Shown one piece after another: positions 17,803 to 25,586 of a stretch of 54,935 nt of DNA. Under the pieces are notes generated by a model. That model was not told the origin of the DNA and searched no databases. It saw only the letters and a list, made by a program, of their open reading frames with translations. The DNA is from Segatella hominis (GTDB lineage Bacteria; Bacteroidota; Bacteroidia; Bacteroidales; Bacteroidaceae): positions 1-54,935 of the forward strand of contig NZ_SGVY01000023.1 in NCBI RefSeq assembly GCF_004535825.1. Direction: 5' to 3'. Within the stretch, counting starts at the first letter, position 1. Each line of letters starts with the position of its first letter. A program made the translations under genes and the position numbers.

Positions 17803-18118
17803 CGAAAATGTTTTTTCAATTATTTGTCAATATTTAATTCCTGTACTGGGACTTAGAGAGTATTGGCTGTTGTGAAAAGTGCTTCCAAATTTGGTTGATT
17901 GGTATTGTTTCACTTACATACGGTGTGCTAATCTTTACCAAGATTAGCTGCCGCCTGCGCCATTGGTAACTAAAATCCTTTTCTGCAAGAATGATTTTAT
18001 TTTAATATAGCTATTTGAATTTATTAAGCTGTCATTGATTAATGTCTATAATTGAAGACCATGGCAGCTTTCTGGTTGCATTTGAAGTCAAAAATGTTAA
18101 AGAAAAACTATGAAGAAA
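17803..18118. other. Gene-free gap between the R-M locus and recA
   Basis: No gene supported. A TTGACA hexamer occurs on minus about 20 bases upstream of the methylase ATG (a TTGACA also sits upstream of the controller gene at 13645). A perfect hairpin lies at 17927-17948. The boundary of the inserted R-M island is probably in this stretch, but no flanking direct repeat was found by eye. Confidence 0.35.
17927..17948. repeat. Perfect 9-bp hairpin, no T-run
   Basis: GCTAATCTT (17927-17935) and AAGATTAGC (17940-17948) form a 9-bp stem with a 4-base loop. It lacks a T-run on either side, so it is more likely an operator or island-boundary structure than a terminator. Confidence 0.6.
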
Positions 18119-18120
18119 CG

Positions 18121-18158
18121 AAAAAGAGGATGTACCATGGACTAATGACACATCCACT
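18121..18158 (-). terminator. recA terminator
   Basis: On minus, GGATGT...ACATCC with inner TCAT/ATGG pairing is followed by CTCTTTTTC. Confidence 0.75.
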
Positions 18159-18169
18159 TTTCAAAAATC

Positions 18170-19207
18170 TTATTTCTCGTTTTTTGCAGCAAGGGCTTCA
18201 CGAACCTTTGCCTCGATTTCCTCAGCCAATTCTGGATTGTCCTTCAATAAAGCCTTGGCAGCATCGCGACCCTGACCCAATTTAGAACCATCATAGCTGA
18301 ACCAGCTACCACTCTTCTGGATGATGTTGTGCTCTACGCCCAAATCAATAATCTCGCCAATCTTGCTGATACCCTCACCAAAGGTAATCTCAAACTCAGC
18401 CTTGCGGAAAGGAGGAGCAACCTTGTTCTTCACCACCTTCACACGTACCAGATTGCCAAGAACATTTTCACCATCCTTGATGGCAGAAGCCTTGCGGATA
18501 TCCAGACGTACAGAAGCATAGAATTTCAAGGCATTACCACCGGTAGTCGTCTCTGGGTTGCCAAACATGATACCAATCTTATCACGCAACTGGTTGATGA
18601 ATATACAGGTGGTGTTTGTCTTGCTGATGGTAGAGGTGAGCTTGCGGAGAGCCTGGCTCATCAGACGAGCCTGAAGACCTACCACGTTGTCACCCATGTC
18701 ACCCTCGATTTCCTTCTTTGGAGTCAGCGCTGCTACAGAGTCAATCACCAGAATGTCGATGGCAGAAGAACTGATCAGCTGGTCTGCAATCTGTAAAGCC
18801 TGCTCACCATTGTCTGGCTGTGAAATCCACAGATTGTCCACATCTACACCCAATTTGGCTGCGTAGAAACGGTCGAATGCGTGCTCAGCATCGATGAAAG
18901 CAGCGATACCGCCAGCTTTCTGTGCCTCTGCGATGGCATGAATGGCCAGAGTAGTCTTACCAGAAGATTCCGGACCATAGATTTCTATGATTCGTCCCTT
19001 AGGATAACCACCTACGCCAAGCGCATTGTCAAGTGCGATACTGCCGGTAGGAATCACCTCTATATTCTCGATTTGTTCATCACCCAATTTCATGATAGAG
19101 CCTTTGCCGAAGTCCTTTTCGATCTTCGCCATGGCAGCTTGAAGGGCCTTCAGTTTACCTTCATTAGGATTTAAAGTACCCTCCTTTATTTCTTCCTTTT
19201 TCGCCAT
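18170..19207 (-). CDS. recA: Recombinase RecA
   Basis: A 345-residue RecA. Walker A is GPESSGKTT, with the preceding [29 protein letters not shown] stretch; Walker B is [11 protein letters not shown] and loop L2 follows in the [20 protein letters not shown] region. The C-terminal domain ends [13 protein letters not shown]. It forms filaments on single-stranded DNA and drives recombination and the SOS response. It is the third gene of a minus-strand run: 50 bases after carboxynorspermidine synthase. No SOS-box-like palindrome was recognised upstream. Confidence 0.98.
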   Translation of the reverse strand: MAKKEEIKEGTLNPNEGKLKALQAAMAKIEKDFGKGSIMKLGDEQIENIEVIPTGSIALDNALGVGGYPKGRIIEIYGPESSGKTTLAIHAIAEAQKAGGIAAFIDAEHAFDRFYAAKLGVDVDNLWISQPDNGEQALQIADQLISSSAIDILVIDSVAALTPKKEIEGDMGDNVVGLQARLMSQALRKLTSTISKTNTTCIFINQLRDKIGIMFGNPETTTGGNALKFYASVRLDIRKASAIKDGENVLGNLVRVKVVKNKVAPPFRKAEFEITFGEGISKIGEIIDLGVEHNIIQKSGSWFSYDGSKLGQGRDAAKALLKDNPELAEEIEAKVREALAAKNEK

Positions 19208-19257
19208 TGTAATAATAGTTTTAAACTGTTATATTTTATATTTGTTTGAGGTTGCAA

Positions 19258-20499
19258 TTAGTCGATTTCCAAATCACCATCAAATACCTCGTGCCAAGGC
19301 AAACCTTGCTTGTTGAGTTGCTCCATGAATGGATCCGGGTCGAATTCCTCTACGTTCCATACACCTGGCTTCTTCCAGATGCCCTTGAGGAACATCATGG
19401 CACCAATCATAGCTGGTACACCAGTAGTATAGCTTACGCCCTGCATGCCAGTCTCGTTGTATGCCTCCTGGTGCTTGCAGTTGTTGTAAACATAGTATGT
19501 GCGCTCCTTACCATCCTTCTTGCCACGGATACGGCAACCGATAGAGGTCTCGCCGTCATAGTTCTCACCGAGATCCTGTGGGTTAGGCAATACGGCTTTC
19601 AGGAACTGCAATGGAACGATCTTCACCTTGGCAGTCTTGCCAGAGCCATCAGCCAATGGAGCCTCGTATTCAATCTCGTCGATACGACTCATGCCGAGGT
19701 TCTGAATGCAGTCGAGATAGGTGAGATACTGCTGACCGAAAGTCATCCAGAAGCGTGCCTCCTTGATGGTAGGGTAGTTCTTTACCAGACTCTCCAACTC
19801 CTCGTGGTGCATCAGATAACTCTCGCGAGGACCGATGTTAGGGTAGGTGAGAGGTTTGTGGATAGACAGAGGGTCTGTTTCAATCCATTCACCATTCTTA
19901 TACCAGAGTCCCTTCTGGGTAATCTCGCGGATGTTGATTTCAGGGTTGAAGTTGGTAGCGAAAGCCTTGTGGTGGTTACCAGCGTTGCAGTCCACGATGT
20001 CGAGCACCTCAATCTCATCGAAGTGATGCTTGGCAGCGTATGCGGTGAAGATACCGGAAACGCCTGGGTCGAAACCGCAACCGAGGATAGCGCAAAGACC
20101 AGCCTTCTCAAACTTGTCCTTGTATGCCCACTGCCATGAGTACTCGAAGTGAGCCTCGTCCTTAGGTTCGTAATTGGCAGTGTCCATGTAGTTGCAACCG
20201 CAAGCCAAACAAGCATCCATGATCGTAAGATCCTGATAAGGCAAAGCGAGGTTGATGACAAGCTCAGGCTTGTAGCTATTGAAGAGAGCCTTCAACTGCT
20301 CAACGTCGTCGGCATCCACCTCAGCCGTCTGAATATCCATCTTGTAACCCTTGGCGTGGATATCCTTTACCAACTTATCGCATTTTTCCTTGCGACGGCT
20401 AGCAATCATAAACTCGGTGAAAACGTCCTGGTTCTGGACGATTTTGAAGGCAGCCACGGTAGCAACGCCACCTGCGCCAATCATAAGTACTCTACTCAT
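19258..20499 (-). CDS. Carboxynorspermidine synthase (saccharopine dehydrogenase family)
   Basis: A 413-residue NAD(P)-dependent enzyme with an N-terminal Rossmann motif MIGAGGVATVAAFK and an ASRRKEKC segment that follows. The middle has the family pattern CNYMDTANYEP and GCGFDPGVSGIFTAYA. It condenses L-aspartate semialdehyde with a diamine to form carboxy(nor)spermidine, the alternative spermidine route used by Bacteroidetes. It is often annotated as saccharopine dehydrogenase, and the sequence alone does not fully exclude another family member. It sits between a conserved Bacteroidales protein and recA in a likely operon. Confidence 0.88.
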   Translation of the reverse strand: MSRVLMIGAGGVATVAAFKIVQNQDVFTEFMIASRRKEKCDKLVKDIHAKGYKMDIQTAEVDADDVEQLKALFNSYKPELVINLALPYQDLTIMDACLACGCNYMDTANYEPKDEAHFEYSWQWAYKDKFEKAGLCAILGCGFDPGVSGIFTAYAAKHHFDEIEVLDIVDCNAGNHHKAFATNFNPEINIREITQKGLWYKNGEWIETDPLSIHKPLTYPNIGPRESYLMHHEELESLVKNYPTIKEARFWMTFGQQYLTYLDCIQNLGMSRIDEIEYEAPLADGSGKTAKVKIVPLQFLKAVLPNPQDLGENYDGETSIGCRIRGKKDGKERTYYVYNNCKHQEAYNETGMQGVSYTTGVPAMIGAMMFLKGIWKKPGVWNVEEFDPDPFMEQLNKQGLPWHEVFDGDLEID

Positions 20500-20536
20500 T
20501 TATATTTTATATATTTTAATGTTTATCGTCTGTTAT

Positions 20537-21145
20537 TTATTTTATTTCATTGGCAGAGATGCCCAAGGCACTCATCAGTGAATATCCGAGAATCTCCTGT
20601 CGGAAATTGCCGCCAGGCATTGGTTGCATGGCGAAGAGCGTGATGCGCTTGTCGTCATCCTCTACCTTTCTCAATATCTCTCGCAGGCGGTCGTAGGCAT
20701 CTCCATCTTCCGAGTTGGGAATGATCATGACGCGCTTTACCTCCTTGGCATTGCAAACCGTGCGGGCAACATCCACGAGGAAATCATCCTTGCCCACCAT
20801 CTTTTCCTCTGTAGGATAAGAAGATATGATAAACTCGCCCAACTTGTTGTCCTTGAAAGCCTGTGCGTTCAGATCTTTCTCATAATTGGAAGGGCGGAAG
20901 TTTTTCATTGCCATAGACTGCTTGTCGTGGATAAGCACTACTTGGGTTTCGTGCTCACCCTCTCTGAGACCGCCGTCAAGGGCAATACAGACTGCCCATT
21001 GAGCCATGTCGGCCGGTTGGATGCGACGGTTGATCATACGCTCGAAATTGACAGTCAGGTCGAAAGCCACTCTGTCAATGTAGTCAGCGTCAGCGATGAT
21101 AACATTCTCGCTCCATTTTATATTGTTTGTATCTAATGAATTCAT
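20537..21145 (-). CDS. Conserved Bacteroidales protein of unknown function (DUF6621-like)
   Basis: A 202-residue soluble protein with no signal peptide. Ordered blocks include NVIIADADYIDRVAFDLTVNFERMINRRI, DMAQWAVCIALDGGLREGEHETQVVLIHD and KEVKRVMIIPNSEDGDAYDRLREIL, suggesting an alpha/beta fold. I recall a Bacteroidales-restricted DUF (6621) of this type but cannot confirm it. It is first in a run with carboxynorspermidine synthase (37-base gap) and recA. The promoter's -7 box ends five bases before the ATG, predicting a nearly leaderless mRNA. Confidence 0.7.
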   Translation of the reverse strand: MNSLDTNNIKWSENVIIADADYIDRVAFDLTVNFERMINRRIQPADMAQWAVCIALDGGLREGEHETQVVLIHDKQSMAMKNFRPSNYEKDLNAQAFKDNKLGEFIISSYPTEEKMVGKDDFLVDVARTVCNAKEVKRVMIIPNSEDGDAYDRLREILRKVEDDDKRITLFAMQPMPGGNFRQEILGYSLMSALGISANEIK

Positions 21146-21150
21146 AGGTG

Positions 21151-21158
21151 CAAAAATA
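21151..21158 (-). promoter_or_regulatory. -7 promoter element (TATTTTTG) of the recA-region operon
   Basis: The reverse complement of CAAAAATA gives TATTTTTG, with its last G only five bases before the start codon at 21145. Confidence 0.6.
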
Positions 21159-21271
21159 CGATTTTTTTTCGTAACTTACCCCATTTTATGGATAAAATAA
21201 TAAAAATGATATATTTTTTTCTTTTCTATGATGCAGATGCACTCTTTCCTCATGTGTGGATTTCCCTCTTT

Positions 21272-21652
21272 TCATGCGATGCATTTAGCCAAATAATGTC
21301 CTGCGAGGACTGCTAAAAGTCCCAAAGCCAGACTTCCGAAGAGATAGAGCATCATATAGGTATAACTTCCATCCTTCATCAGTCCGTAACCTTCGTTCAT
21401 GAAGGTAGAGAAGGTGGTAAAACCTCCGCAAAAGCCTGTAGTGAGGAGCATTTTGACGGATGGGGATAAAAGACCTCCTCCATTCCAGTTCAATCCTGAT
21501 AAAAAACCGATGATGAGGCATCCCAATACATTTACCGTCATCGTTCCGAAGGGGAATGCGATGAATGTATATGATTGCACCATCTTGGAAATCCAAAATC
21601 TCATGCCGCCTCCGAAGAAGCTGCCGATACTGACCAGTAATAATTCTTTCAT
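21272..21652 (-). CDS. crcB: Fluoride ion channel CrcB/Fluc
   Basis: A 126-residue protein with four hydrophobic helices and the family motifs GSFFGGGMRFWI (helix 1), FGTMTVNVLGCLIIG (helix 2) and GFCGGFTTFSTFMNE (helix 3, with the conserved Phe and Ser residues lining the pore and the Na+ site). It works as an antiparallel dimer that lets fluoride leave the cell. Length matches the family. It has its own promoter; no fluoride riboswitch was recognised in the ~70-base leader. A second crcB copy, common in two-gene systems, is not present. Confidence 0.95.
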   Translation of the reverse strand: MKELLLVSIGSFFGGGMRFWISKMVQSYTFIAFPFGTMTVNVLGCLIIGFLSGLNWNGGGLLSPSVKMLLTTGFCGGFTTFSTFMNEGYGLMKDGSYTYMMLYLFGSLALGLLAVLAGHYLAKCIA

Positions 21653-21728
21653 TTCTATATTTTTGTGATTGCTGCATGGACAAGTTAGCAGAGCCTTTTC
21701 TGCCGGTGTCCGATTACTTATTGCAGTG

Positions 21729-21736
21729 CAAAATTA
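21729..21736 (-). promoter_or_regulatory. -7 promoter element (TAATTTTG) for crcB
   Basis: The reverse complement of CAAAATTA gives TAATTTTG, about 77 bases upstream of the crcB ATG. Confidence 0.6.
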
Positions 21737-21922
21737 CAAGTTTTATTTCTCTTAGGCAAAAGATTTCTGGAAAAAATAAAATAGCATGCTTAATTTTTCC
21801 TCTTCCTTTTTCTTTTAATGGATATAAGGAGCAGGAAAGTTATCCCGGGATTGCTTTTCCTGGATAAAGGTTAGAATAAATAAAGAATTGTTGAACATTT
21901 TAAAATAATAGGAGAAAAAGTT

Positions 21923-22546
21923 ATGAAACGAGTATTCAATCTTTTGGTCGTGGATGAGAGTGGCAGTATGAGCATTATCAAGCGTCATGCTTTGGTAGGA
22001 ATCAATGAGACGCTGACTACGATTCAGAAAATGCAGGAGACGCATAAGAATCTGGAGCAGCGAGTTACGCTCATCACTTTTGACAGCACGCATACCAATG
22101 TGTTCTATGATAACGTGCGTGCCTCTAATGCCAATCCTTTGAAGGCAAAGGATTATAATCCTTGTGGTGCCACTCCTCTTTACGATGCCATCGGAATGGG
22201 TATCGCCAAGATCAACGCCTTGACCACTGAGGATGACAGTGTGTTGGTAACTATTATCACGGATGGTGAGGAGAACTGCAGCGAGGAGTACAGTCTGAAG
22301 ATGATCAAGAATCTTATCGAGAAATTGAAGAAGCAGAACTGGACTTTTACCTTCATCGGTACCGATGACCTTGATGTGGAGAATATCGCTATGGATATGG
22401 GTATTGACAATCATCTCCAGTTCTCGGAAGATGAGGCTGGCACCAAGAAGATGTTTGCAAGAGAGAATAGGGCGAGAGAGCGCTATGTCAAGTGCTGTGC
22501 GATGGATTGCAAGATGGAAGCGGGCAGTTACTTTGAGGAGGAATAA
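21923..22546 (+). CDS. von Willebrand factor A (VWA) domain protein
   Basis: A 207-residue, single-domain VWA protein with an intact MIDAS: DESGSM with D11, S13 and S15, the threonine in GATPLYDAIG and the acidic IITDGEENC segment. VWA domains bind metal and mediate protein-protein contacts; stand-alone cytoplasmic versions act in metal-handling or phage-stress complexes in other bacteria, but nothing here fixes the role. A clear ribosome site (AGGAGAAAAAG) lies before the ATG. It has no signal peptide and no partner AAA ATPase (MoxR) next to it. Confidence 0.88.
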   Translation: MKRVFNLLVVDESGSMSIIKRHALVGINETLTTIQKMQETHKNLEQRVTLITFDSTHTNVFYDNVRASNANPLKAKDYNPCGATPLYDAIGMGIAKINALTTEDDSVLVTIITDGEENCSEEYSLKMIKNLIEKLKKQNWTFTFIGTDDLDVENIAMDMGIDNHLQFSEDEAGTKKMFARENRARERYVKCCAMDCKMEAGSYFEEE

Positions 22547-22609
22547 AGAAAAAAAGAAGAAGTTGACGAAAAAATGAATGGTAAATGCTGATTATTCAGA
22601 AAGTTTTTG

Positions 22610-22617
22610 TACTTTTG
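22610..22617 (+). promoter_or_regulatory. -7 promoter element (TACTTTTG) for the structured leader
   Basis: TAnnTTTG match that would start transcription near 22623, giving a leader of about 317 nt before the lipoprotein ATG at 22940. Confidence 0.65.
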
Positions 22618-22622
22618 CAATC

Positions 22623-22900
22623 AGAATGATTTCTCGCAAGAGTTTGACTTCTGTTTTTTTGATGGTTAAATTAGCGTTTGCTATTCGGTCATGCACATTG
22701 GAACGTAGGAAACTTCAATAAAAAGCAGGAATACCGACAGATAGTAAGCGTCCGCTATAGCGTGGGCGTTACTTGTCGTTTTCCTCAGCTTTTCCTACGG
22801 CTGCAATGTGGACAAGTTTCGTCCACGTGTTTTGTATCCGTAGGTGATGTAGAGAACGATGGCTTCGCAATTATAATCTATCGGATTCACTAATTTAATA
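22623..22900 (+). ncRNA. Candidate structured 5' leader RNA (cis-regulatory or stand-alone)
   Basis: The leader holds several pairings. TCGGT (22685-22689) pairs with ACCGA (22733-22737). A GC-rich hairpin spans 22748-22770 (GCGTCC-GC-loop-GC-GGGCGT). GTGGAC (22808-22813) pairs with GTCCAC (22821-22826) inside an outer stem of CCTACGG (22794-22800) with CCGTAGG (22838-22844). The same CCTACG strand can instead pair with an upstream segment: TTTCCTACG (22791-22799) is a perfect 9-bp complement of CGTAGGAAA (22704-22712). Mutually exclusive pairing is typical of switches. A 71-codon frame overlapping this region is rejected as a gene. It could belong to a known Bacteroidales RNA class; no covariance search was possible. 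Confidence 0.5.
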
Positions 22901-22939
22901 ACATTAAAAGCTTAGCTATCGGCATAACGGGCACAACTT

Positions 22940-23413
22940 ATGAAAAAGTTACATTTTTCTTTAATGGCGATTCTTTTTGCCTTGTTTTCAATGGTGTCTT
23001 TCACCGCTTGTTCATCTGATGATGACGATGCTCCATCACAAGATGATATCAAGACTAATTGTATAGGAATGTGGCAGACGACTCACATTTCTGGCTGGGA
23101 TTATGATGATACAGATGATGAGAATCTTATTAAGGTTGATCAGGATGTTCCTGAAGGGGAAGCTGATAGAATCCTTTTCAAGGGTGATGGAACCTACAAA
23201 TGGTATGAGAATGTTGATGGTAACTGGCAATCATCTGACTATACTTGCAAATATGAGGTTTCTGGCAATAAAATCATTCTGTATGACGACAGAGGTGATA
23301 TGGATATAACTTATACTGTTGTTTCCTTCAAAAATGATACTGTTGTATTGGAGGTTACCTTAGATGAAGGACCTCAGTATAAGCAGAGAATTACCTGCAA
23401 GCGAGTAAACTAA
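22940..23413 (+). CDS. Lipoprotein with lipocalin-like domain
   Basis: 157 residues. Signal peptide II with lipobox FTAC (Cys24), followed by an acidic surface-export-like SSDDDDAPSQDD tether, as in Bacteroidetes surface lipoproteins. The remaining ~115 residues have the lipocalin-like pattern GMWQTTHISGW...LFKGDGTYKWYE...YEVSGNKIILYD...ITYTVVSFKNDTVVLEV, eight short beta strands. Ligand unknown. It is the only gene downstream of the structured leader, so any switch there would act on it. Confidence 0.8.
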   Translation: MKKLHFSLMAILFALFSMVSFTACSSDDDDAPSQDDIKTNCIGMWQTTHISGWDYDDTDDENLIKVDQDVPEGEADRILFKGDGTYKWYENVDGNWQSSDYTCKYEVSGNKIILYDDRGDMDITYTVVSFKNDTVVLEVTLDEGPQYKQRITCKRVN

Positions 23414-23428
23414 ATTATATAAGAATTT

Positions 23429-23462
23429 AAAAAGGCAGCATGATTTCACGTGCTGCTTTTTT
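23429..23462. terminator. Bidirectional terminator
   Basis: AAAAAGGCAGCA and TGCTGCTTTTTT form a 12-bp stem; it separates the lipoprotein from the convergent toxin-like cluster. Confidence 0.9.
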
Positions 23463-23466
23463 AGTT

Positions 23467-23706
23467 TTATATCAATCCTCTTTTCTCGAATTCTTCAATT
23501 ATGGCTAATTCTCTTTTCCTGGATCTTTCCAAGTTGCTTTTCTCTTTTGAAACTGTGTTCTGGCGCAGAGAGTTGATCTGTGCCAACTTCTGCTCCCGCG
23601 AGTAAGGATGCAATAACATGTATTGTTCCCCCTTTAACGCAGCCAAGCTGCTCTGACGGTGAAAATCGTTTATATAAGATTTTTCCAGTACTGAATTGTT
23701 CTGCAT
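23467..23706 (-). CDS. Small hypothetical protein, last gene of the DUF3990 cluster
   Basis: 79 residues, predicted largely helical and strongly basic in its second half (KEKSNLERSRKRELAIIEEFEKRGLI). No family recognised. It follows the DUF3791 gene by 15 bases and ends just before the terminator, so it is probably co-transcribed with the DUF3990 module. It may be an accessory or antitoxin-like component; that is inference from position only. Confidence 0.6.
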   Translation of the reverse strand: MQNNSVLEKSYINDFHRQSSLAALKGEQYMLLHPYSREQKLAQINSLRQNTVSKEKSNLERSRKRELAIIEEFEKRGLI

Positions 23707-23721
23707 AATCAGCTAATTTTG

Positions 23722-23937
23722 CTAGACTTTTTTATTTTTCCATTCTTCTTTGACTAATTCAGCTAAATATCCATCGCTTCTGCAATGCATATCAGCAATG
23801 CCTTCGTTCATCATCTTATAAATAGAAGAAGCATAAAAGAAATCTAGAGCATCTTCCAATGTAATGCCTGTGTGCGCTGCAAAGATGGGTACTATGCGAG
23901 CATATTTCATTTGAAGTATTGTCTTGTTTGCTTCCAT
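23722..23937 (-). CDS. DUF3791 family protein (second copy)
   Basis: 71 residues with the DUF3791 pattern: an N-terminal helix ending FAAHTGITLEDALDFFYAS, then SIYKMMNEGIADMHCRSDGYLAELVKEEW. DUF3791 proteins are small helical proteins that are usually encoded beside DUF3990 genes. A toxin-antitoxin relationship with DUF3990 is a reasonable inference, this protein then being the likely partner. It starts 11 bases after the DUF3990 stop. Confidence 0.75.
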   Translation of the reverse strand: MEANKTILQMKYARIVPIFAAHTGITLEDALDFFYASSIYKMMNEGIADMHCRSDGYLAELVKEEWKNKKV

Positions 23938-23948
23938 AAAAGATCTCC

Positions 23949-24425
23949 TTATATGATTTCGTCTGACTTGACAAAGTGCAGATGCTTGTTTAATATTTCT
24001 TGATTTAAAATACAGATCTGATGATTGGGATGGATGAATTTTAAGCGTCCAAGCGCTTCTTCTTTGCTGATATTACCCGAAAAATAAAGATCTACAGTAT
24101 TAAATACTTTATCATCGGCAATGCCACCAGTAACCATATCATACTTACTTGATTGTTTTCCAAGTCGGCATAAAGCAACAAAATCTAACCACTCTTCATT
24201 GTAATCAATAAAGTTCTTTATCTTATATTCTCTGTCTAAGTTTTCATCTAAGATGTATTGGTTAAGATACGCTTTATCACCTTGAAAGAGGAATCGTTGG
24301 GCATACTTTTTCGCCTGTTCGACAAGAGAGGTTAGATAGAATCCTTTGCCGAAATCCAACAAATCACGAGAATGGTAAACATCTGGTAATTCTATGATGA
24401 ATTTTGATGCGTGATAAACTTTCAT
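23949..24425 (-). CDS. DUF3990 protein, predicted ADP-ribosyltransferase toxin
   Basis: 158 residues. The N-terminus VYHASKFIIELPDVYHSRDLLDFGKGFYLT matches DUF3990, which belongs to the ADP-ribosyltransferase superfamily. The conserved His (H5, in YHAS) and the Tyr in DFGKGFYLT (residues 24-32) correspond to the NAD-binding H and Y of the H-Y-x triad; the third catalytic residue I cannot assign by eye. It would transfer ADP-ribose from NAD+ to a target in the cell. It overlaps the upstream DUF3791 gene by 4 bases (ATGA), showing tight coupling, and a second DUF3791 follows. Target unknown. Confidence 0.78.
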   Translation of the reverse strand: MKVYHASKFIIELPDVYHSRDLLDFGKGFYLTSLVEQAKKYAQRFLFQGDKAYLNQYILDENLDREYKIKNFIDYNEEWLDFVALCRLGKQSSKYDMVTGGIADDKVFNTVDLYFSGNISKEEALGRLKFIHPNHQICILNQEILNKHLHFVKSDEII

Positions 24426-24637
24426 TTCAATGCTCCTCGTTTCTTTAACAAGTTAATCAAATCGTCTATGATGTACTCCTTGCTGAAAGTATGGAGCACA
24501 TCATAACAGGGTATCATATAGCCATTTAAGATATCTGTTGACCGTAACATCTTATATACCTTACTGGCACTCATGTTCAATCGGTCGGCTAAGTTGCCAA
24601 CGCAATAGGTTACGAAATCCAATTGATATTCTTGCAT
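24422..24637 (-). CDS. DUF3791 family protein (first copy)
   Basis: 71 residues from ATG 24637; the longer frame to 24667 is excluded because the promoter's -7 box lies at 24665-24672. Features are FVTYCVGNLADRLNMSASKVYKMLRSTDIL and the family's YDVLHTFSKEYIIDDLINLL end. Likely partner of the overlapping DUF3990 ADP-ribosyltransferase, for example as antitoxin or adaptor; proof is lacking. It is the first gene of the module, as is usual for antitoxins. Confidence 0.8.
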   Translation of the reverse strand: MQEYQLDFVTYCVGNLADRLNMSASKVYKMLRSTDILNGYMIPCYDVLHTFSKEYIIDDLINLLKKRGALK

Positions 24638-24664
24638 AATCTTATTTTTTTTATATGTATGGGG

Positions 24665-24672
24665 CAAAGTTA
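24665..24672 (-). promoter_or_regulatory. -33/-7 promoter of the DUF3791-DUF3990 module
   Basis: TAACTTTG on minus, preceded by TTTG (24693-24696 on plus as CAAA) with a 20-base spacer: a full Bacteroidetes consensus. It lies between the glycohydrolase stop and the first DUF3791 gene, so the module can be expressed independently of the genes upstream. Confidence 0.7.
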
Positions 24673-24696
24673 AGACTTTTCTTCGTTAACACCAAA

Positions 24697-25554
24697 TTAT
24701 TCTTGCTTTATTTGGGATTTTTCTGCAAATTGTTTCCATATATCTTTCATGTCATCCGGCAGATAGCTCAAAGCCTTCTCTTTCATTTCTTGCGGAATAC
24801 CGAAGCGGGCTTCGGCGATGGAGCCGACGATGGCTCCGATGGTATCGCTATCGCCGCCATGAGATATAGCAAGGCGGATGGCATCCTCGAAAGATGAGGC
24901 TTGCGAGAGGAGATAGAAGGATAAGGGCACGGCATCCATACAGGTCTCATCGAACTTGCCCTTTGGATAAACTCGTGTGTCGAAATCCTCGTAATAGCTG
25001 CGGGCGATGGACATGAACCCCTGTATTGTTTCATTTTCATCCTTAGAAGCCTTAGCATTCTCATTTTTCAATCCCTTCGTTTCCTCATTCTCAGAATCCT
25101 TAGATTCTTCTGAGAATCTGCTCTTGCGGAAATGCCAGATGGCATGAGCCACGGCTTGGGCTCCCTTGATTCCTTCGGGATGGTTATGGGTAGGAAGAGC
25201 CGTTTTCTCTGCTTCTTCCAACACCTGCGACAGGTCATCGAAGAGCCAAGCTACTGGTGATACTCGCATTGCAGAACCGTTGCCAAAGCTATTATATGGC
25301 TGCGGATTAAGAGAGCAAATCCACCTTGCGAATCTACCGCCATACGCTCCTTTTGGAGAAGGATAGCGGCGGCACCAATCCAACAGACTTTCCTGATAGT
25401 TTCGCCCGTTTAATATCGCATCGGCAATCGCTACCGTACAAATGGTATCATCGGTGAAGTCGCATCCCTCGCCGAACATCTCGAAATCATAATCAAACGT
25501 ATTGTTGAACTCATATTTTGAGCCAGCAATATCACCAATCATTGCTCCTAACAT
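24697..25554 (-). CDS. ADP-ribosylglycohydrolase (ARH/DraG family)
   Basis: 285 residues. The dinuclear-metal motifs are present: FTDDT at residues 33-37 and SHGGDSDTIGAIVGSIAEARFG at about 231-252 (GGDSDT 233-238). The enzyme removes ADP-ribose from modified proteins or other acceptors, or hydrolyses ADP-ribose derivatives. An unusual, highly charged insertion of about 30 residues (SEESKDSENEETKG... to KDENE) with internally repeated K/E/N units interrupts the helical core near residues 148-180. It follows the sigma-macro fusion gene by 32 bases without a promoter of its own, and precedes the ADP-ribosyltransferase module. Confidence 0.88.
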   Translation of the reverse strand: MLGAMIGDIAGSKYEFNNTFDYDFEMFGEGCDFTDDTICTVAIADAILNGRNYQESLLDWCRRYPSPKGAYGGRFARWICSLNPQPYNSFGNGSAMRVSPVAWLFDDLSQVLEEAEKTALPTHNHPEGIKGAQAVAHAIWHFRKSRFSEESKDSENEETKGLKNENAKASKDENETIQGFMSIARSYYEDFDTRVYPKGKFDETCMDAVPLSFYLLSQASSFEDAIRLAISHGGDSDTIGAIVGSIAEARFGIPQEMKEKALSYLPDDMKDIWKQFAEKSQIKQE

Positions 25555-25586
25555 TATCTTATGTCTTAATGATTCTTACTCCATTT

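Noticed and set aside
18052-18285. Plus-strand 77-codon frame overlapping the recA end
   Set aside because: Most of it is antisense to recA and its terminator; no independent support.
21653-21728. Fluoride riboswitch upstream of crcB
   Set aside because: The leader is short and shows no recognisable pseudoknot or conserved fluoride-aptamer blocks.
22678-22893. A 71-codon frame over the structured leader
   Set aside because: It overlaps the paired segments of the leader exactly, has no ribosome site and its composition (many Ser, Val, Cys) is not protein-like; the RNA structure explains the region better.
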